From assembly GCA_965601455.1 (NCBI GenBank), contig OZ271831.1:1178001-1242000 (forward strand): DNA of 64,000 nt, written 5' to 3'. This DNA is from JANQEU01 sp965601455. GTDB lineage: Bacteria; Bacteroidota; Bacteroidia; Cytophagales; Cyclobacteriaceae. Below, piece after piece: positions 27,711-35,920 of this stretch. The first letter of the stretch is position 1. Every line of letters begins with the position of its first letter. Both the position numbers and the translations under genes were made by a program. A model generated the notes under the pieces. That model saw only the letters and a program-made list of their open reading frames with translations, was not told the origin of the DNA and did no database searches.

Positions 27711-28981
27711 TCTACAAGTGATTGGTAAATCAAAGCTCTCACCTTATCATGATCATCTACATTGTCCGCTGGTATTAATTGGGTGAAGTAAACAACAACG
27801 AGCTCTTCTTCCGGGTCTACCCAGTAAGCGGAATGATACGCACCACCCCAACCGAATGCTCCTTCAGTTCCCGGAGCTCCAAAGGCCCCCAGGTCTTCAA
27901 TTACTGAAAATCCAAGCCCGAAGCCCACTCCATTAGCCCATGGGAATTCCATTTCATCTAAATGGTTCACAGTCATGAGTTCTACTGACTTTCGGGAAAG
28001 AATCCTTTTGCCGTCGTACTCACCTCCATTGAGTAGCATTTGCAGAAATACGGCATAATCCATGGATGTACTTAAATAGCCAGCACCTCCTGAAAAGCTG
28101 GTTCTGGGACCATTCAAGTAAGCACCCTGTCCAACCATTTCACCAGGGTCGGGTGCCTCTACAAGGCCATTCTCCGACGAAGAATACACGATACTTAGTC
28201 GATTCGACTTTTCCTTAGGTAGGTAAAAGTGCGTATCGTTCATCCCGAGTGGGGTCAAGATCTTTTCCTTGAGAAACTGATCAAGTGGAATGCCGGAAGC
28301 CACTTCAATTACGGCCCCAAGAATATCAGTATTATATCCGTACACCCATTTTTCTCCAGGGTGAGACTCGAAGGGCAGGCTACCCATTTTTTTAACAGTC
28401 TCCAGTATCGGTTCTTCCCTGTTGGCGAAGTACCAACCCTGAATTCCCGCTTCTTCCCATCTGTTCTCCGCAATACCATAACCATAGCTGACACCAGAAG
28501 TGTGCATCAGTAAATCCCGGATAGTAACGGCTCTTTTTGCTGGCTCTAATGAGTATCCTTCGTCTTCTGGAATTGCGACCATGGTATTCTCAAATTCCGG
28601 AATATATCGGTGTAAAGGATGGGAAATCAACAGCTTTCCTTCTTCCTGTAAAATCATAATACCGACGCTTATGATGGCTTTGGATTGCGAGGCAATTCGA
28701 AAGATCGAGTTGTCATCCATCTTCACCTTGTTTTCAATATCCTGCATACCGAAAGTCTTGAAATAGGCAACCTTTCCGCGTCTGGCAACAAGAAGAGAGG
28801 ATCCAGCCAGGTCACCGTTGTCCACATATTGCTGGAGATTGGTCGATAGAATCTCCAATCGTTCAGATGACATGCCAACTTCTTCGGGTGAAGCAGATTC
28901 CAGCGCCTGTCCGGATAGAGAAGGTATCAGGAAAAAGAATGCAGTGATAGAGAAAATAGTAAGGACAATTCTGTTTTTCAT
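27707..28981 (-). CDS. Beta-lactamase-fold serine hydrolase (class C/EstB-like), secreted
   Basis: A 424-residue serine hydrolase of the penicillin-binding-protein/class C beta-lactamase superfamily, with a signal peptide (ending LSGQ). The SxxK motif is Ser98-Gln-Ser-Lys101 (RIASQSKAI). The second motif is YGYN at 214-217 within WVYGYNTDILG. The third-motif region lies in GWGGAYHSAYWVDP near the C-terminus. EstB-type esterases and D-aminopeptidases share this pattern, so esterase or peptidase activity is as likely as lactamase activity. Confidence 0.9.
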   Translation of the reverse strand: MKNRIVLTIFSITAFFFLIPSLSGQALESASPEEVGMSSERLEILSTNLQQYVDNGDLAGSSLLVARRGKVAYFKTFGMQDIENKVKMDDNSIFRIASQSKAIISVGIMILQEEGKLLISHPLHRYIPEFENTMVAIPEDEGYSLEPAKRAVTIRDLLMHTSGVSYGYGIAENRWEEAGIQGWYFANREEPILETVKKMGSLPFESHPGEKWVYGYNTDILGAVIEVASGIPLDQFLKEKILTPLGMNDTHFYLPKEKSNRLSIVYSSSENGLVEAPDPGEMVGQGAYLNGPRTSFSGGAGYLSTSMDYAVFLQMLLNGGEYDGKRILSRKSVELMTVNHLDEMEFPWANGVGFGLGFSVIEDLGAFGAPGTEGAFGWGGAYHSAYWVDPEEELVVVYFTQLIPADNVDDHDKVRALIYQSLVD

Positions 28982-29079
28982 ATTCTAAAGATAGTCGTCT
29001 TCAAGATAATGGTATGATTTCTATAGTGATCCGTATTGATTTTCATTGACCGGATGGATTATCTATAGTATACTTAGGA

Positions 29080-29961
29080 ATGAGAAATGTGCTTTTAATC
29101 TTTATTGCATGTGCTTGCACCACCACTCCGGTACAAGAATTCGGATCCGAAGAAGAATGGATGGACTGGCGTGGGAAAAGAAAAGATAGACTAAGGTCCA
29201 CCTGGGGATATATGAACCTGGCAGGCCTGTACTGGTTGGAAGAGGGCGAAAATACATTTGGATCCGATTCTGCAAATACATTGGTTTTCCCGCCAGAAGC
29301 ACCTGGGGTTATTGGGAAATTCTTCAGAAACGGTGAAGAAGTGGTTTTTACTAGCTCCATGGGTGCAATAGAAATTGATTCTGCCAGTAGTGAAGGGGGT
29401 ACTGTTTATGGACCATTAGTAAATGAAACCATTTTGATGCGTACCGACAGATTTCTATGGTATGTGCTTGAAAGATCGGGGAAAATAGGCATCCGACTAT
29501 TGGATTTAGAACACCCTAAGCTAAGCCGTGACCTTGATCTTCGATACTATGACTACAATCCGGATTTCATAACCGAAGCCACCTATGTGGAATATCCTTT
29601 TCCCAAGACTATTCCAATTACCGATGTACTAGGCCTGAATTACGAAATTGAAATCCCTGGTCAATTGCAGTTTGTGCTTGAAGGAATGTCTCTGTCACTG
29701 GAAGTAATGCCTGAGGGAGATGAATTCTTCCTTATATTCTCTGATGAAACCAGTGCGGTTGAGACTTATGGCAGTGGGAGATACATGTATGCAAAAAACC
29801 CAGGACCTGGAAATAAAACAGTTTTGGACTTTAATAAATCTTACTGCCCACCTTGTGCTTTTACCGATTACGCGACTTGTTACATTCCTCCACCGGAAAA
29901 TCAGCTTTCGTTAGCAATAAAGGCAGGTGAACTGGATTTTCACTGGCCGGAAGAACATTAA
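29080..29961 (+). CDS. DUF1684 protein
   Basis: A 293-residue DUF1684 member. The N-terminal hydrophobic stretch ends in CACTT and fits a lipoprotein signal. Family marks are LAGLYWLEEGENTFGSD near residue 45, YNPDFITEATYVEYPFPKT in the middle and DFNKSYCPPCAFTDYATC near the end, where DUF1684 proteins carry a conserved Asn-x-x-Y-x-P-x-C-A-F block. Enzymatic function is unknown. It converges on the XRE regulator gene with eight bases between them. Confidence 0.9.
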   Translation: MRNVLLIFIACACTTTPVQEFGSEEEWMDWRGKRKDRLRSTWGYMNLAGLYWLEEGENTFGSDSANTLVFPPEAPGVIGKFFRNGEEVVFTSSMGAIEIDSASSEGGTVYGPLVNETILMRTDRFLWYVLERSGKIGIRLLDLEHPKLSRDLDLRYYDYNPDFITEATYVEYPFPKTIPITDVLGLNYEIEIPGQLQFVLEGMSLSLEVMPEGDEFFLIFSDETSAVETYGSGRYMYAKNPGPGNKTVLDFNKSYCPPCAFTDYATCYIPPPENQLSLAIKAGELDFHWPEEH

Positions 29962-29969
29962 CAGACATC

Positions 29970-30764
29970 CTATTTAAGATGACCTCTCAGTTTATTTAAT
30001 TCTTCCTCAATTCTTGATAGCCTTTCTTCCGTTCGGGTAGGAGGAACTAGCCTTGAATGATAAACACCAATTACCTGCCAGATTTCTACTATTGAGGAGT
30101 GAGTTAGTTCAATATTTTCATAATGAGGATCATCGGGAGCCAGCGACATCGTGTTTTTGTGTACTTGTTGTAGTCGTCTAATGACTATATCGCTCTCGGC
30201 CACAACCACGAAAAGGTCTCCAATTGATTTTTTCGAACTTTGAATAGACGTTTTTCTCGCAATCAATAGATCACCATTTCTTAGCCCCTGATATTGATAG
30301 TACATTTCCGGACCCCGCATCTCAAATACCCTGTAAAACCCGGTGAGTTCAACAGGGATACCCACCTGCTTACAACTATTGATGTAGTCTCGGCTTTCAT
30401 GCTGCACAATATATTCTACAAATGAATGGGCAGGGATTAGGGCTGCAGATTGAACAATATTGTCTTCTTGTGCCTTTCTGCTATGTACTTTATCCAACTG
30501 CTTATTTACTTTATCGAACGAGTAGATTTCGGCAACGGATAGTTTTCGGGTTAGAAGCACGTCAATAGATATTCTAAAATGCTTAGCGATTTGTATTAGC
30601 GTATCAATCTTTGGCTCGCTTCTCCCTTCTTCATAAGCACCTACACTGGGTCTTGCCAGGTTAAAAAGCTTTGCAAAATCAGCCTGACTAATTTTTTTGG
30701 CCTGACGGATCTTTTTAATGTTTTCACCAACGAAAGAAAATTTTTTGCTAATTTTTTGAGCCAT
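29970..30764 (-). CDS. XRE-type regulator with S24 peptidase-like domain
   Basis: A 264-residue transcription regulator. A Cro/C1-type helix-turn-helix spans about residues 14-68 (KKISQADFAKLFNLARPSVG, SEPKIDTLIQIAKHF). The C-terminal part resembles the S24/LexA-like sensor domain (MRGPEMYYQYQGLRNGDLLI, VVVAESDIVIRRL), usually an autoproteolytic or ligand-sensing fold; I did not find a clear Ser-Lys dyad. A short coiled tail follows. It is divergent from the PspA operon, 105 bases away, and is the obvious candidate to control it, which is an inference. Confidence 0.87.
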   Translation of the reverse strand: MAQKISKKFSFVGENIKKIRQAKKISQADFAKLFNLARPSVGAYEEGRSEPKIDTLIQIAKHFRISIDVLLTRKLSVAEIYSFDKVNKQLDKVHSRKAQEDNIVQSAALIPAHSFVEYIVQHESRDYINSCKQVGIPVELTGFYRVFEMRGPEMYYQYQGLRNGDLLIARKTSIQSSKKSIGDLFVVVAESDIVIRRLQQVHKNTMSLAPDDPHYENIELTHSSIVEIWQVIGVYHSRLVPPTRTEERLSRIEEELNKLRGHLK

Positions 30765-30782
30765 TCTATAACTTTTAGCAAA
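30744..30782. promoter_or_regulatory. Possible operator: TTTGCTAA / TTAGCAAA inverted repeat
   Basis: An 8-base inverted repeat, 30744-30751 and 30775-30782, brackets the start codon of the XRE-type regulator and lies just upstream of the plus-strand -7 box. Its position fits autoregulation plus control of the PspA operon. The DNA is AT-rich and the first arm is inside the coding region, so chance is a real alternative. Confidence 0.25.
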
Positions 30783-30800
30783 TTCTTCCGTAAATGTAAC

Positions 30801-30808
30801 TAAATTTG
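30801..30808 (+). promoter_or_regulatory. Bacteroidota-type -7 box upstream of the PspA operon
   Basis: TAAATTTG fits the TAnnTTTG -7 consensus of Bacteroidota and lies about 60 bases ahead of the first operon gene. A TTG-type -33 element is not evident at the expected spacing. The box would give a leader of roughly 55 bases. Confidence 0.4.
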
Positions 30809-30869
30809 AGCAATACTGTGGAACATCGTAACTTAGTTTCCAGTCTCACAAAACAATAAAAACAACAAG

Positions 30870-31262
30870 ATGAATTCGTACTTTGAAAAGGTTAAAGATT
30901 ATTTGCTGGAGTTGAATTTCAGCATTATGCAAGAGGACGAAGAAGATGGCGTATTTGTAGTAGAAAAAGAAGATGAGGGGATGACCAATGTCGTTCTGAT
31001 CGTAGCAGATCCGCTCTTAATCGTGGAGCAGTTTCTATTTGAAATAAAGGACGATAAAAATGATGTCCACAAACAACTGCTGATAAAGAACAGAGACATC
31101 ATTCACGGAGCTTTTGCCCTTGATGATTCAGGGAAGAAAGTCTACTTCAGGAATACCCACGAATGTGAGAACCTGGACTTGAATGAAATCGAGGCAACAT
31201 TGAATTCGCTAGGGCTTTTACTCAGTGAGTACGCCGATGAATTAATTGAGTTTAGTAAATAA
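30870..31262 (+). CDS. YbjN/Tir-chaperone-like protein, first gene of PspA operon
   Basis: A 130-residue acidic cytosolic protein. The pattern helix-strand-strand-strand-helix (DYLLELNFSIMQEDEEDGVF, VVLIVADPLLIVEQFLF, IIHGAFALDDSGKKVYFR, then an amphipathic C-terminal helix) resembles YbjN and type III secretion-chaperone-like folds; it could equally be a DUF2170 (YjfI-like) protein, a family found next to PspA paralogues. I cannot decide between these. It lies 32 bases upstream of pspA and so probably acts with it, perhaps as a partner or chaperone. Confidence 0.75.
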   Translation: MNSYFEKVKDYLLELNFSIMQEDEEDGVFVVEKEDEGMTNVVLIVADPLLIVEQFLFEIKDDKNDVHKQLLIKNRDIIHGAFALDDSGKKVYFRNTHECENLDLNEIEATLNSLGLLLSEYADELIEFSK

Positions 31263-31294
31263 TTATTGAGACAAAAAATTTAAATAATACAGAC

Positions 31295-32002
31295 ATGGGA
31301 GTTTTTAAAAGACTATTCAAAGTTGGCCAGGCGGAAGCCCATTCGGCTATAGATAAAATGGAAAATCCAATCAAGATGACTGAGCAGGGAATTCGGGATC
31401 TTAAGAAAGATCTTGATGCCAGTTTGAAAGCATTGGCGGAAGTGAAGGCAATGGCCATACGTTCGCGCAACGATATGGAAAGCAATAAGTCAAAGGCATC
31501 GGATTACGAGAATAAGGCTGTAATGCTTTTAAAGAAATCGCAATCTGGAGAATTGGAGGCTGCCGAAGCTGATAGATTGGCAGGGGAAGCACTTTCGAAG
31601 AAGGAGGAGTTTACAAGTGCTATGAATCAGAGTAAATCAGAGATGGAACGATTCAACAGCAACGTTTCAACACTAGACTCGAAAGTGAAGAAGCTACGGT
31701 CAGATATCAGTGCGTTTGAGAACGAATTAAGAACGTTGAAAGCCAGGGTTAAAGTCAGTGAAGCAACTGCCAAAGTCAATAAGCAAATGGCTCAGATTGA
31801 CTCATCAAGTACGGTAAGTATGCTTGAGCGAATGAAGGATAAAGTAGAGCAGCAAGAGGCACTGGCTGAAGCATATGGAGAAGTAGCGGGGGAGAGTAAA
31901 TCATTGGATGATGAAATAGATAACGCGCTTAGTGACTCAGCAGATGTCAAGAAATCTGATGATCTGGCAGCACTAAAAGCTAAATTGGGAATGGATAAAT
32001 AA
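31295..32002 (+). CDS. pspA: PspA/IM30 family protein
   Basis: A 235-residue PspA/Vipp1/IM30-type ESCRT-III-like protein. It opens with GVFKRLFKVGQAEAHSAIDK, where PspA has its membrane-inserting amphipathic helix, and continues as a long charged coiled coil to about residue 200. Such proteins polymerise on damaged inner membrane and keep it sealed. There is no adjacent PspF, PspB or PspC, so control must differ from the enterobacterial system. The downstream genes point instead to a DUF350/polyamine-type association. Confidence 0.92.
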   Translation: MGVFKRLFKVGQAEAHSAIDKMENPIKMTEQGIRDLKKDLDASLKALAEVKAMAIRSRNDMESNKSKASDYENKAVMLLKKSQSGELEAAEADRLAGEALSKKEEFTSAMNQSKSEMERFNSNVSTLDSKVKKLRSDISAFENELRTLKARVKVSEATAKVNKQMAQIDSSSTVSMLERMKDKVEQQEALAEAYGEVAGESKSLDDEIDNALSDSADVKKSDDLAALKAKLGMDK

Positions 32003-32029
32003 ATCCGTTCCCATTAATTCTCGTATGAT

Positions 32030-32182
32030 ATGGTAGCATTAGATATTTTAAAGGCTGCATTATTCCTGGCTGTGATAATTTTTCTTTTCGGATTCCTGTT
32101 CGGAATTCTTTTTAAGATTGGAATTATCCTCCTGTTAGCACTTGGAGTACTTTATTTGATTAAGAAAGTTTTTTACGAATAA
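32030..32182 (+). CDS. 50-residue hydrophobic membrane peptide
   Basis: A short frame reading MVALDILKAA to a KKVFYE end. After a brief amphipathic start there are two closely spaced hydrophobic runs, separated by a single Lys and ended by a Lys pair, so it is a one- or two-pass membrane peptide. It has an ATG start and lies 27 bases after pspA and 3 bases before the DUF4178 gene. This tight spacing in a seven-gene operon is the main support. It is a candidate membrane anchor or sensor for PspA, by inference. Confidence 0.65.
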   Translation: MVALDILKAALFLAVIIFLFGFLFGILFKIGIILLLALGVLYLIKKVFYE

Positions 32183-32185
32183 GAG

Positions 32186-32737
32186 ATGTTTGATTTCTTT
32201 AAAAAGAAGGAGAAAGATCCTGCTTACGATGTCACGAACTTGTCTATACGGAATCTGGATATGGGTTTCGTCTTTGACTACAACATGAAGTCATGGGTTG
32301 TGAAGGAGATGTGGGAGTACGACTGGGGAGATAATAATTTCACGATGGAGTTTAAGGTCGATAGTGGTGATGAAGTTGGTTTCCTGGGTATAGAAGATGA
32401 GGGTGAGTTGTGGATTACACTTTCAAAGGCCATCCGGATTCATAAGATAGAAGAAGACGTGGTTGAAGAAATTGAAAAGAAGCAGAAACCACCACGAAAA
32501 CTCCATTACGAAGGTGATGTTTATTTTCTGGAAGATGACAGTGCGGGATACTGTCGGGATGCAAGTAAAGAAACTGAGAACTGGGAAGAATTCATTAATT
32601 GGGATTATTATACCGACGATGAATCAAAAGTCCTGTCAATTACTCAGTGGGATGAACATAACATCGAAGCACATGCTGGCCACGTATTGAAAGAACATGA
32701 ATTCTCAAATTTCCTACCGGGACAAAACGAAAACTAA
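32186..32737 (+). CDS. DUF4178 protein
   Basis: A 183-residue soluble protein matching the DUF4178 pattern: LDMGFVFDYNMKSWVVKEM near the start, EVGFLGIEDEGELWIT in the middle, then a strand-rich half with Lys/Pro linker, YFLEDDSAGY and ITQWDEHNIEAHAGHVLKE. The N-terminus is Lys-rich (FFKKKEKD). DUF4178 genes commonly neighbour DUF350 and SpeE/SpeD-like genes in several phyla. Function is unknown. One base separates its stop from the next start. Confidence 0.87.
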   Translation: MFDFFKKKEKDPAYDVTNLSIRNLDMGFVFDYNMKSWVVKEMWEYDWGDNNFTMEFKVDSGDEVGFLGIEDEGELWITLSKAIRIHKIEEDVVEEIEKKQKPPRKLHYEGDVYFLEDDSAGYCRDASKETENWEEFINWDYYTDDESKVLSITQWDEHNIEAHAGHVLKEHEFSNFLPGQNEN

Positions 32738-32738
32738 A

Positions 32739-33503
32739 ATGACAATAAAGAGACTATTTTACTCATTTCTTGCTTTTGCCGCTGTCACCCTTCTATTAGA
32801 AAGCTGTGGAGGTGGAGAGAAGTTTATCAAAAGCCCGGCAGATGAAATAGCAAGGGATCTTCCATCCGATGAGGTGTTTTCTTTAATCCTCCACGATATG
32901 AATGTAGAAGGTAGTTTTTTTGAAACTTACTACCATCAATACAGAATCGTGAGAGACCGGGGTAATGGAGATGTATCGGAAGTCATAACCGAATGGCATG
33001 AAGTGGGAAGAGATGAATTTGAAAAGCATGTCAATGACATGGGTATGGAAATCATTGCCAGGGATTCCACAGGAAATTTAACAAAAGCCGTTGCTCCTCC
33101 GGGATACAACAACTATGTAGGAAATCCTAAATATGGCTATTGGAACAATTCAGGTGGGGGTAGTTTTTGGGCATTCTACGGTCAGTATGCTTTCTTATCC
33201 AGCATGTTCAGAATGGGATCATATCCTGTTAGTCGGGGCTACTACGATGATTGGAATAGAAACTATCGAGGAAGTGGCAGAGGGTATTACGGTCCCAGTA
33301 CCTCTTCAGGAGGTAGATATTACGGGACGGGTAGTGCTTATTCCAGATCAGGCAATACCAATAGTCGCTGGAGCCAAAACAGATCGGCGTTTAAGCAGAG
33401 AGTCGCTGGAAGAACGTCAAGGTCTAGCTCCACATACGGCAATAGCCGAACATCAAGAAGCTATGGAAGTTCGAGGTCAAGAAGTGGTGGATTTGGTAAA
33501 TAG
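32739..33503 (+). CDS. Lipoprotein with Tyr/Ser/Arg/Gly-rich tail
   Basis: About 254 residues. I take the ATG at 32739 rather than 32697, because the signal peptide and lipobox (LLESC) follow it directly and it avoids overlap with the DUF4178 gene. A folded N-terminal part reaches about residue 130 (ADEIARDLPSDEVFSLILHD, VITEWHEVGRDEFEKHV) and may correspond to the DUF4247 lipoproteins seen in similar clusters. The last 100 or so residues are low-complexity (YYDDWNRNYRGSGRGYYG and similar), basic and flexible. It would face the periplasm. Confidence 0.82.
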   Translation: MTIKRLFYSFLAFAAVTLLLESCGGGEKFIKSPADEIARDLPSDEVFSLILHDMNVEGSFFETYYHQYRIVRDRGNGDVSEVITEWHEVGRDEFEKHVNDMGMEIIARDSTGNLTKAVAPPGYNNYVGNPKYGYWNNSGGGSFWAFYGQYAFLSSMFRMGSYPVSRGYYDDWNRNYRGSGRGYYGPSTSSGGRYYGTGSAYSRSGNTNSRWSQNRSAFKQRVAGRTSRSSSTYGNSRTSRSYGSSRSRSGGFGK

Positions 33504-33529
33504 CTCTTTATGCACTAACCTAGAGAAAT

Positions 33530-34390
33530 ATGACCTTACTTGACGACATCCTAACCACACTGGTCTATATCGGGGCCAGTTTTGTTTTATTCATGATTGG
33601 CAAGCTGGTTTACCAGTTGTTTCATCCCAGGGTGAAAGTTGCCTATGAACTGGTGGAAAATGATAACTTATCCTTTTCACTTGCTCATGTAGGCTACTTT
33701 ATAGGACTACTATTGGTAATTAGCAGTGTAGTACTGGGTGAGTCTCTTGGATTGGTGGAGGACATGATGGCAATCGGTTTATATGGACTCGTCGCGATTG
33801 TATTGCTCAACCTTTCGATCCTACTGAACGACAAGCTAATTTTTTCGAAGTTTGATTTAAAGAAAGAGATTCTTGAAGATGGAAATATTGGGACCGGGAT
33901 AATTGAAGGGGCCAACGCCATTGCAACAGGCTTAGTTGTAATGGGAGCGATTTACGGTGAAGGCGCTGGACCAGGAGGCCCATTTGTCACCGCATTGCTG
34001 TTTTGGTTGCTGGGCCAACTGATTCTATGGATCACCACATTTGTTTATAATCTGATCACTCCATATGATATTCATGAGCATATTGAAAAAGGAAATATTG
34101 CTGTAGGAGTGGGGTATGCTGGCGCAATCATTGCCATTGGTATACTGATCAATAATGCTATCATGCATGACTTTGTGAATTGGAGTGTTTCAGGAGAACT
34201 GGTTGCTTTCAATGTCGTTTTTGGACTTGTATTTCTTCCGATTGCTCGTATTCTCACTGACAAAATTCTTCTTCCCGGTCAGAAGTTAACCGACGAAATT
34301 GTAAATCAGGAACATCCAAATGTAGGAGCTGCAGTAGTGGAAGCTTTTGCCTATGTTGGTGGTTCTTTACTGATTATTTGGGCACTTTAG
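33530..34390 (+). CDS. DUF350 membrane protein
   Basis: A 286-residue polytopic protein of the DUF350 (YjfL-like) family. About eight hydrophobic segments occur in two related halves; each half shows a lipid-face start, a Gly-rich HVGYFIGLLL or IAVGVGYAGAIIAIG motif, and a VAFNVVFGLVFL- or VAIVLLNLSI-like end. Family members are short multi-pass proteins often linked to PspA paralogues (E. coli yjfJ/yjfL). The next gene begins on the base after its stop. Confidence 0.9.
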   Translation: MTLLDDILTTLVYIGASFVLFMIGKLVYQLFHPRVKVAYELVENDNLSFSLAHVGYFIGLLLVISSVVLGESLGLVEDMMAIGLYGLVAIVLLNLSILLNDKLIFSKFDLKKEILEDGNIGTGIIEGANAIATGLVVMGAIYGEGAGPGGPFVTALLFWLLGQLILWITTFVYNLITPYDIHEHIEKGNIAVGVGYAGAIIAIGILINNAIMHDFVNWSVSGELVAFNVVFGLVFLPIARILTDKILLPGQKLTDEIVNQEHPNVGAAVVEAFAYVGGSLLIIWAL

Positions 34391-35920
34391 GTGAGGTATA
34401 CCTCCACTTTCTTAAAGGCTGCGTTATTTGCTACCGGTCTTGCCGGAATAGTATCTGAATACACACTTTCTACGCTTGCAACATATTTTCTAGGAGATTC
34501 AGTATTTCAATGGACCATGATCGTGTCTATTATGCTGTTTTCAATGGGTCTTGGTTCTCGGTTGAGTAAGAATATCGAGAACAACCTGTTGAGATCATTT
34601 ATTTTACTAGAATTTGGATTATCACTGCTCGCTTCTAATGTTACGGTTATTGTTTATGTGGTTTTTGCTCTTTTTGGCAATACACTTGTTGTCATATATT
34701 CATTGAGTATCCTCGTTGGTTTGATGATTGGTATGGAAATTCCCTTGGTCATTCGCCTGAATGAACAGTTTCAATCCTTAAGGTTCAATGTTTCTTCGGC
34801 GATGGAAAATGATTATTACGGAAGCTTGGCCGGGGGCGTTTTCTTCGCATTCATAGGGCTACCTATACTAGGCCTTACCTACACTCCGATTATTCTAGGA
34901 ACTGTTAACTTCCTGGTTGCCGTAGTATTTCTTGTAGTGGTATGGAGAGAAATTGCCAGCGCCCAAAAACGAGTACTTGCTATCCTAGGTGTTCTTGTCG
35001 TTCTTGGGCTTATCACTACAGGCATGTTATCTGAAAATGCGGTGAGATGGGGTGATGAAGTACGATACAAGGATGAGATCGTTTTTTCACAGCAGAGCAG
35101 GTATCAAAAAATTGTATTGACCAAGAACGGCGACCATCATTGGTTGTATATCAATGGTCATCAGCAGTTGAGTACACTGGATGAAGTATTGTACCATGAA
35201 CCTTTAGTTCACCCGGTGATGATGTTACATCCGGATCCTGGAAACATACTGGTATTAGGAGGAGGAGATGGTGCAGCAGTTCGGGAAGTATTGAAGTATC
35301 CAATTGAGTCTGTGACGGTAGTTGACCTTGATCCGGTTATGACACGATTGGCCAGTACCAATGAGGTACTGGCTTCTATAAACAACCAATCATTTGGTGA
35401 CCCCAGGGTGAAGTTGATCAACCAAGACGCCTTTACTTATCTTGATAATGTAAAGCAGGCCTATGATATAATCATCGCTGATTTCCCAGATCCGAGAACT
35501 ATTGATCTTGGTAGACTATACTCAAAAGAGTTTTACTGGCTATGCAAGAAAGCATTAAATGAAGATGGTTTGATTGTTACTCAGGCTACAAGTCCCTATT
35601 ATGCCAATGCGGCATTTTCTTGTATAGAGAAGAGTATGTTGGCAGCCGGGTTCAAAACACTTCCACTTCATAACCAGGTCGTAACCTTAGGAGAATGGGG
35701 ATGGATAATTGGAAGTATAGAAGATGAAAACCTCAAAAAGAAATTACAATCCAGGAAAGTAATGGTCCCCACACAATGGTTGACTAATTCTTCTCTGGAG
35801 ATGATGACAACCTTTGGAAAGAAGATATTTCCGGAAAAGATCGATGAAATACGTGAAAACAGGATTCATGATCCGGTTTTATATCGGTATTATCTCAAAG
35901 GGTATTGGGATCTTTACTGA
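34391..35920 (+). CDS. Membrane-anchored spermidine-synthase-like enzyme
   Basis: A 509-residue fusion: seven or so membrane helices at 1-205, then a SpeE-type aminopropyltransferase domain at about 220-500. The core keeps the synthase motifs: YINGHQQLSTLDEVLYHEP, VLGGGDGAAVREV (decarboxylated-AdoMet loop), VVDLDPVM and IIADFPDPRT, the last being the variant usual in transmembrane bacterial homologues. It should transfer an aminopropyl group from decarboxylated AdoMet, but its acceptor may not be putrescine. The start is GTG, abutting the DUF350 stop with no gap. Its last 7 bases overlap a convergent paralogue. Confidence 0.88.
   Translation: MRYTSTFLKAALFATGLAGIVSEYTLSTLATYFLGDSVFQWTMIVSIMLFSMGLGSRLSKNIENNLLRSFILLEFGLSLLASNVTVIVYVVFALFGNTLVVIYSLSILVGLMIGMEIPLVIRLNEQFQSLRFNVSSAMENDYYGSLAGGVFFAFIGLPILGLTYTPIILGTVNFLVAVVFLVVVWREIASAQKRVLAILGVLVVLGLITTGMLSENAVRWGDEVRYKDEIVFSQQSRYQKIVLTKNGDHHWLYINGHQQLSTLDEVLYHEPLVHPVMMLHPDPGNILVLGGGDGAAVREVLKYPIESVTVVDLDPVMTRLASTNEVLASINNQSFGDPRVKLINQDAFTYLDNVKQAYDIIIADFPDPRTIDLGRLYSKEFYWLCKKALNEDGLIVTQATSPYYANAAFSCIEKSMLAAGFKTLPLHNQVVTLGEWGWIIGSIEDENLKKKLQSRKVMVPTQWLTNSSLEMMTTFGKKIFPEKIDEIRENRIHDPVLYRYYLKGYWDLY

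Noticed and set aside
33133..33543. 136-residue plus-strand frame over the lipoprotein tail
   Set aside because: An out-of-frame reading of the repetitive Arg/Ser/Gly tail codons; no signal peptide, and it conflicts with the lipoprotein gene.
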